A DNA stretch of 27,334 nucleotides from Bacillota bacterium (GTDB lineage: Bacteria > Bacillota > Clostridia > Oscillospirales > Ruminococcaceae): the NCBI GenBank assembly GCA_023391005.1, contig JAEWBS010000133.1, positions 1 through 27,334 of the forward strand, in the 5' to 3' direction. This document shows positions 24,366-27,334 of the stretch, piece after piece. Below the pieces are notes generated by a model, which was given only the letters and a program-made list of their open reading frames with translations, was not told where the DNA came from and ran no database searches. Both the position numbers and the translations under genes were made by a program. Numbering within the stretch: position 1 is the stretch's first letter; each line of letters starts with the position of its first letter.

Positions 24366-25369
24366 AAGCCACCTCCGACCGTTTCGGCAATAAGCCGAGC
24401 CGTATTTTCAACGTCGCAGAGCGCCACAACCTCGCCCGGTGTGTGCATAAAGCGCAGCGGAATCGACACCAGCCCGGTGCGCACCCCCTTGCCCGAAACG
24501 GCGATGACATCGGCGTCGGTGCCGGTGCGGCTGCCCATAACCTCGAGCTGCCATGGGATATTGGCGCGCTTGGCCGTATCGGTCAGCAGCCGCGAGAGGC
24601 GGCGGTCTAAGATCGGCGCGATGCCGATCATCGGACCCTTGCCCATCTCGCCGCAGGCCTCCGCCTTTTCGTCGGGGGTCAGCCCCATCGAGACGTCGAC
24701 AACAAACGCAAAGTCGGGCGCTACCGCAAAGGCCGAGGTCGCGGCCCCTGAGGAGCCAACCTCCTCCTGAGAGACGAGCGCGACGATGATCTCGGCTTGC
24801 TCGTTCTTTTTCAAAAGCTCGGCTGCGCGGATAACCGCCGCGCAGCCCGCGCGGTCATCGAGCGCCGCGGCGCATATTCTATCGGCAAAAAGCGGCTCCA
24901 GCATACCGTCGAGCGTAATGCGGTCGCCCAACGCCACCTTGTCGCGCGCGGCCTTCGCGCTAAGGCCGATATCCACCGCAAGCTCCTCGGCCTTGGCGGT
25001 TTTGGTCTTGCCGTCTGAGAGATGGGGCGGCATCGCGGTCACGACACCGGGCAGCTTGCAGCTGGCGGTGTGCACCGTCACCCGCGCGCCCGAGAGCGTG
25101 CGCCGGTCCGGCCCGCCGCAAGCCGCCACCTTTAAAAAGCCCTTGTCGGTGATGCGTGTGACGATTAACCCGACCTGATCGAGGTGCGCCGCCAGCAAAA
25201 CGCGCGGCAAGCCCGCCTTTGCGGGCGGCAGATGGCAGAGCACGCTGCCCAATGGCGTATGCGTCACCGCGCCCAGTGGTGAGAGCAGCTGCTTCGCCGC
25301 TTGAGCGGCATCGCCCTCATCGCCCGAAACGCCCGTTGCCGGGCAAAGTATTTTTAACAAATCTAGCAT
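24353..25369 (-). CDS. M42-family metallopeptidase, copy 1 of the operon
   Basis: A 338-residue M42 peptidase with canonical motifs: AHLDQVG (His62, Asp64), AALDDRAG (Asp171), SQEEVGSSGA (Glu202, Glu203), VDVSMG (Asp225), GTDAD and RFMHTPGE (the final His). AAGGAG lies seven bases before the ATG. It is the first gene of a four-gene overlapping group and clearly a diverged paralogue of the next gene, sharing the SGDEG start and the same domain order. The pair may form a mixed shell or divide peptide substrates between them (inference). Confidence 0.92.
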   Translation of the reverse strand: MLDLLKILCPATGVSGDEGDAAQAAKQLLSPLGAVTHTPLGSVLCHLPPAKAGLPRVLLAAHLDQVGLIVTRITDKGFLKVAACGGPDRRTLSGARVTVHTASCKLPGVVTAMPPHLSDGKTKTAKAEELAVDIGLSAKAARDKVALGDRITLDGMLEPLFADRICAAALDDRAGCAAVIRAAELLKKNEQAEIIVALVSQEEVGSSGAATSAFAVAPDFAFVVDVSMGLTPDEKAEACGEMGKGPMIGIAPILDRRLSRLLTDTAKRANIPWQLEVMGSRTGTDADVIAVSGKGVRTGLVSIPLRFMHTPGEVVALCDVENTARLIAETVGGGLCNS

Positions 25370-25404
25370 CTGTTTCTCCTTATAATCAGCGTTAAGACCG
25401 CCCG

Positions 25405-25467
25405 GGCCGCTGCCTGTGGACAGCGGCCGCTGGGCAAAATCCCAGCATAAATACGCCTTGAGCGTAT
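25405..25467. other. Clustered hairpins between murD and the M42 operon
   Basis: GGCCGCTG (25405-25412) pairs perfectly with CAGCGGCC (25421-25428), and ATACGC (25451-25456) with GCGTAT (25462-25467). They follow the murD stop on the minus strand without U-tracts, so they are at best weak terminators or mRNA 3'-end structures preceding the M42 leader. Confidence 0.4.
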
Positions 25468-25483
25468 GATATATGCGTTTGCG

Positions 25484-26875
25484 CTAAAGGGCATTAACCA
25501 GCTCTTTATAGCGGTTGCCCCGTTCTTCAAAATTAGAAAAGGCATCAAAGCTGGCGCAGGCGGGGCTTAGGGTAACCACATCGCCAAAGGCGGCGTTTTG
25601 GTTGGCCAGCGCCACGGCCTCGACCAGATCCTTTGCGCGCAAAATTTGAAGCCCGCTGGCCTTAAAACCATCGGCCACGGTAACGGCCCGCTCAATTTGG
25701 TCTGCGGTCTGGCCGGTGAGAATCAACAGCTTGACTCGGCTTAATACCGGCTGGGCCAGCGGCTCGAACGGAATTTTCTTATCGTAGCCGCCCGCGATCA
25801 GAATCAGCTTATCTTCAAAGCTCATCAGCCCCGCCACCGTACGGGTCGGCGAGGTGGCGATCGAGTCGTTATACCAGCGCACGCCGTCCTTCAGGCGCAC
25901 AAATTCAATGCGGTGCTCCACCCCGCCGAAGGTGCGGGCGGCGTCGCAAAGCTGCTTGGGCGTAACGGCCCCCCACGCGGCCGAAATAGCCGCCATCACG
26001 TTCTCAACATTGTGCAAGCCGGGCAGCTTGATCTCGCTGCGGTTCATCAAAAACACGGCGCGCCCGCCTGTGCTGTGGTAAAGGTCGCCCTTGCTGTCCA
26101 TCCAAGTGCCGTTTTGAACGGGGCGCTGGCGCGAAAAGAAGGAGAGTTGCCCCCGCACGTCATCACGAAATGCCTCGGCCCCGGCGCTGTCAGCCGAGAG
26201 CACCGCACGTCCGAAAGCGCTCTGGTGCCGCACAATATTGCGCTTTGCGCCGACATATTCAGCCATGTCGCGGTGCACATCAAGGTGGTTGGGGCTGATG
26301 TTGGTCACCACTGCCACGTCGGGCGAGCAGCGCATCGACAAGAGCTGAAAGCTCGACAGCTCGACGACGCACAAATCGTTTTCGTTAATCATATCGAGAA
26401 TTGGCAACAGCGCCTTACCAATGTTGCCGCCCAAATGCACCGTCTTACCCGAGCGGCGCAGCATCTCGGCCAAAATGCTCGAGGTCGTGGTCTTGCCGTC
26501 CGAGCCGGTCACCCCGTAAATCGGGCAGGGGCACAGCCGCATGAACACCTCCAGCTCGCTGGTAACAATTTTGCCGCGTTCCCGCGCGCGGGTCAGCTGC
26601 GCGGTCGTAAAGGGCAGCCCGGGCGTGCGGAAAATAATCTCGCCATTTAAATCCTCAAGATAATCGGGCCCCAGAGACAACGCGACATGCGCCTTCTTCA
26701 GGCGTTCAATCTGCTCGGGACGAAACTGTGCCTCGGTCCGGCTGTCGTGCAGCGTCACCTCGGCACCATTTTGCACCAGACGAAACAAAAGCTCGGAATT
26801 GCTGACCCCGAAGCCGATGACGTCTATTTTTCGATCTTTCATAAGAGGAAAAAAGTTCTTTGCATTATAATACAT
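25484..26875 (-). CDS. murD: UDP-N-acetylmuramoyl-alanine--D-glutamate ligase MurD
   Basis: A 463-residue Mur ligase that adds D-glutamate to UDP-MurNAc-L-Ala in the cytoplasm. The N-terminal nucleotide-binding domain has DVIGFGVSN (18-26); the ATP P-loop is GVTGSDGKTTTS (121-132), followed by NISPNHLDVH (192-201), HNVEN (288-292), HRIE (321-324) and NDSIATSP (336-343), the Clostridia form of the usual DSKATN. A longer frame reaches 27091, but its extra 72 residues lack family features. The ATG at 26875 with AAAGGG upstream gives the normal length; a Met at 26842 lacks a ribosome binding site. No other mur genes flank it in the window, so it lies outside the usual dcw cluster. Confidence 0.95.
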   Translation of the reverse strand: MYYNAKNFFPLMKDRKIDVIGFGVSNSELLFRLVQNGAEVTLHDSRTEAQFRPEQIERLKKAHVALSLGPDYLEDLNGEIIFRTPGLPFTTAQLTRARERGKIVTSELEVFMRLCPCPIYGVTGSDGKTTTSSILAEMLRRSGKTVHLGGNIGKALLPILDMINENDLCVVELSSFQLLSMRCSPDVAVVTNISPNHLDVHRDMAEYVGAKRNIVRHQSAFGRAVLSADSAGAEAFRDDVRGQLSFFSRQRPVQNGTWMDSKGDLYHSTGGRAVFLMNRSEIKLPGLHNVENVMAAISAAWGAVTPKQLCDAARTFGGVEHRIEFVRLKDGVRWYNDSIATSPTRTVAGLMSFEDKLILIAGGYDKKIPFEPLAQPVLSRVKLLILTGQTADQIERAVTVADGFKASGLQILRAKDLVEAVALANQNAAFGDVVTLSPACASFDAFSNFEERGNRYKELVNAL

Positions 26876-27257
26876 AACAAACGCCCTTTCGCCGCTGCGT
26901 CGGCTTGTGTGTATGGCAAAAAAGTTTTCATCCCGCGCAGCCAGTCTGATGAAAGCTTCTATGGGTTTTGGCGCACCGCTTGAAGACCATAACCATTTTA
27001 TGAAGGCAGCCGTCAAATAATTTTTTAAACAATACGCGTCGGACAAAGTGATCACACGGCAAAAATAGCAAATCCGGCCGTATATTATCATATATTAAAT
27101 CAGAGCGATTCATGCGCGTATTCCTGTCGCGCGGTTGGCCGGCCGCCATGCAAAAACCGGTTTTTGTGGATAATGCTGCTATTTTAGTATTATATCGTTT
27201 TGATGAGAAAATATCAATTGTCAGACTTTTTTTAACATCTTTTTTACGGCGGCTGCG
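26876..27257. other. Intergenic region upstream of murD and the divergent gene
   Basis: About 420 bases separate the murD start from the divergent gene at 27298. I see a perfect DnaA-box consensus on the minus strand (TTATCCACA; plus-strand TGTGGATAA at 27165-27173), the palindrome GGCCGGCC (27137-27144) and GTGATCAC near 27046-27053. A single DnaA box is not evidence of an origin. The murD promoter is not clear. Confidence 0.4.
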
Positions 27258-27289
27258 TATAATGATAGAAGCTATTTTATAAAAGGAGA
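27258..27289 (+). promoter_or_regulatory. -10 element and ribosome binding site of the divergent gene
   Basis: A perfect TATAAT lies at 27258-27263; the best upstream match TTAACA (27232-27237) is at a poor 20-bp spacing. AAAAGGAGA (27281-27289) sits eight bases before the ATG at 27298. Confidence 0.5.
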
Positions 27290-27297
27290 TATCAATT

Positions 27298-27334
27298 ATG
27301 GAACAATCTGAAAGTGAATGCGATGTATTATTAA
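27298..27334 (+). CDS. Start of an unidentified gene, cut by the window end
   Basis: ATG followed by eleven more codons (MEQSESECDVLL) runs off the window. A strong AAAGGAG and a perfect TATAAT upstream make it a real gene start. Too little is present to name a family. Confidence 0.6.
   Translation, partial: MEQSESECDVLL

Noticed and set aside
26876..27091. N-terminal extension of MurD by 72 residues
   Set aside because: The extension has no Mur ligase features and the ATG at 26875 gives the normal family length.
27165..27173. Replication origin suggested by a perfect DnaA box
   Set aside because: Only one box is present, with no cluster, AT-rich unwinding region or dnaA gene visible.

Overview
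The window looks like a Clostridia chromosome, probably Oscillospirales/Ruminococcaceae-like. The basis is established family knowledge: a DUF4368-type large serine recombinase, DUF6809/DUF6550-type mobile-element proteins, a Met_gamma_lyase-family PLP enzyme beside M42 peptidases, MurD with an NDSIATSP motif, a tRNA-Leu gene with encoded CCA, and AGGAGG ribosome binding sites throughout. This taxonomic call is inference. The right part (about 21.3-27 kb) is GC-rich and the left 4.4 kb and the ietAS genes are visibly AT-richer.

Layout. (1) 1-551: a dispersed-repeat-like stretch and a 54-codon remnant of the C-terminus of an MgtA-type P-type ATPase. (2) 568-4291, minus strand: a three-gene cassette reading lipoprotein -> PAP2 phosphatase -> SEDS (RodA/FtsW) glycosyltransferase. 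(3) 4431-19683: a 15.25-kb integrated element. On the minus strand it carries a large serine recombinase, a small TnpW-like protein, two overlapping ribbon-helix-helix paralogues, an HTH_36 replication-initiator-like protein preceded by five 65-bp tandem repeats, an XRE regulator, a frameshifted DUF6550-like gene and a DUF6809-like gene. On the plus strand it carries a five-gene defence operon: XRE regulator, AAA ATPase (IetA), subtilisin-like protease (IetS), a fused type I HsdM-HsdS protein and HsdR, closed by a terminator. No relaxase or conjugation genes are visible. (4) 19684-20764: a folded repeat and a CPBP membrane protease. (5) 20917-21001: tRNA-Leu(UAG). (6) 21284-25369: a tightly overlapping minus-strand operon M42 -> M42 -> GNAT -> Met_gamma_lyase family, closed by a hairpin. 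(7) 25484-26875: murD. (8) 27298-end: the first 12 codons of a plus-strand gene.

How it fits together. The element boundaries can be read directly. The phage-side arms at 4431-4451 and 19661-19681 are inverted copies (18/21 identical) next to a TT core. Joining the outer halves rebuilds a 42-base hairpin almost identical to the terminator-like hairpin just after the tRNA-Leu gene at 20876-20917. The recombinase therefore appears to have inserted a defence-carrying element into the loop of a repeated Rho-independent-terminator-like sequence. The cargo pairs a known but mechanistically obscure system (IetAS) with a compact two-gene type I restriction system, apparently under one XRE-controlled promoter with two identical-pitch palindromic operators.

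The items most worth a second look are the terminator-targeted att sites, the five tandem hairpin repeats at 8345-8641, the combined IetAS/type I operon with its operator pair, and the HsdM-HsdS fusion with a single target-recognition domain.
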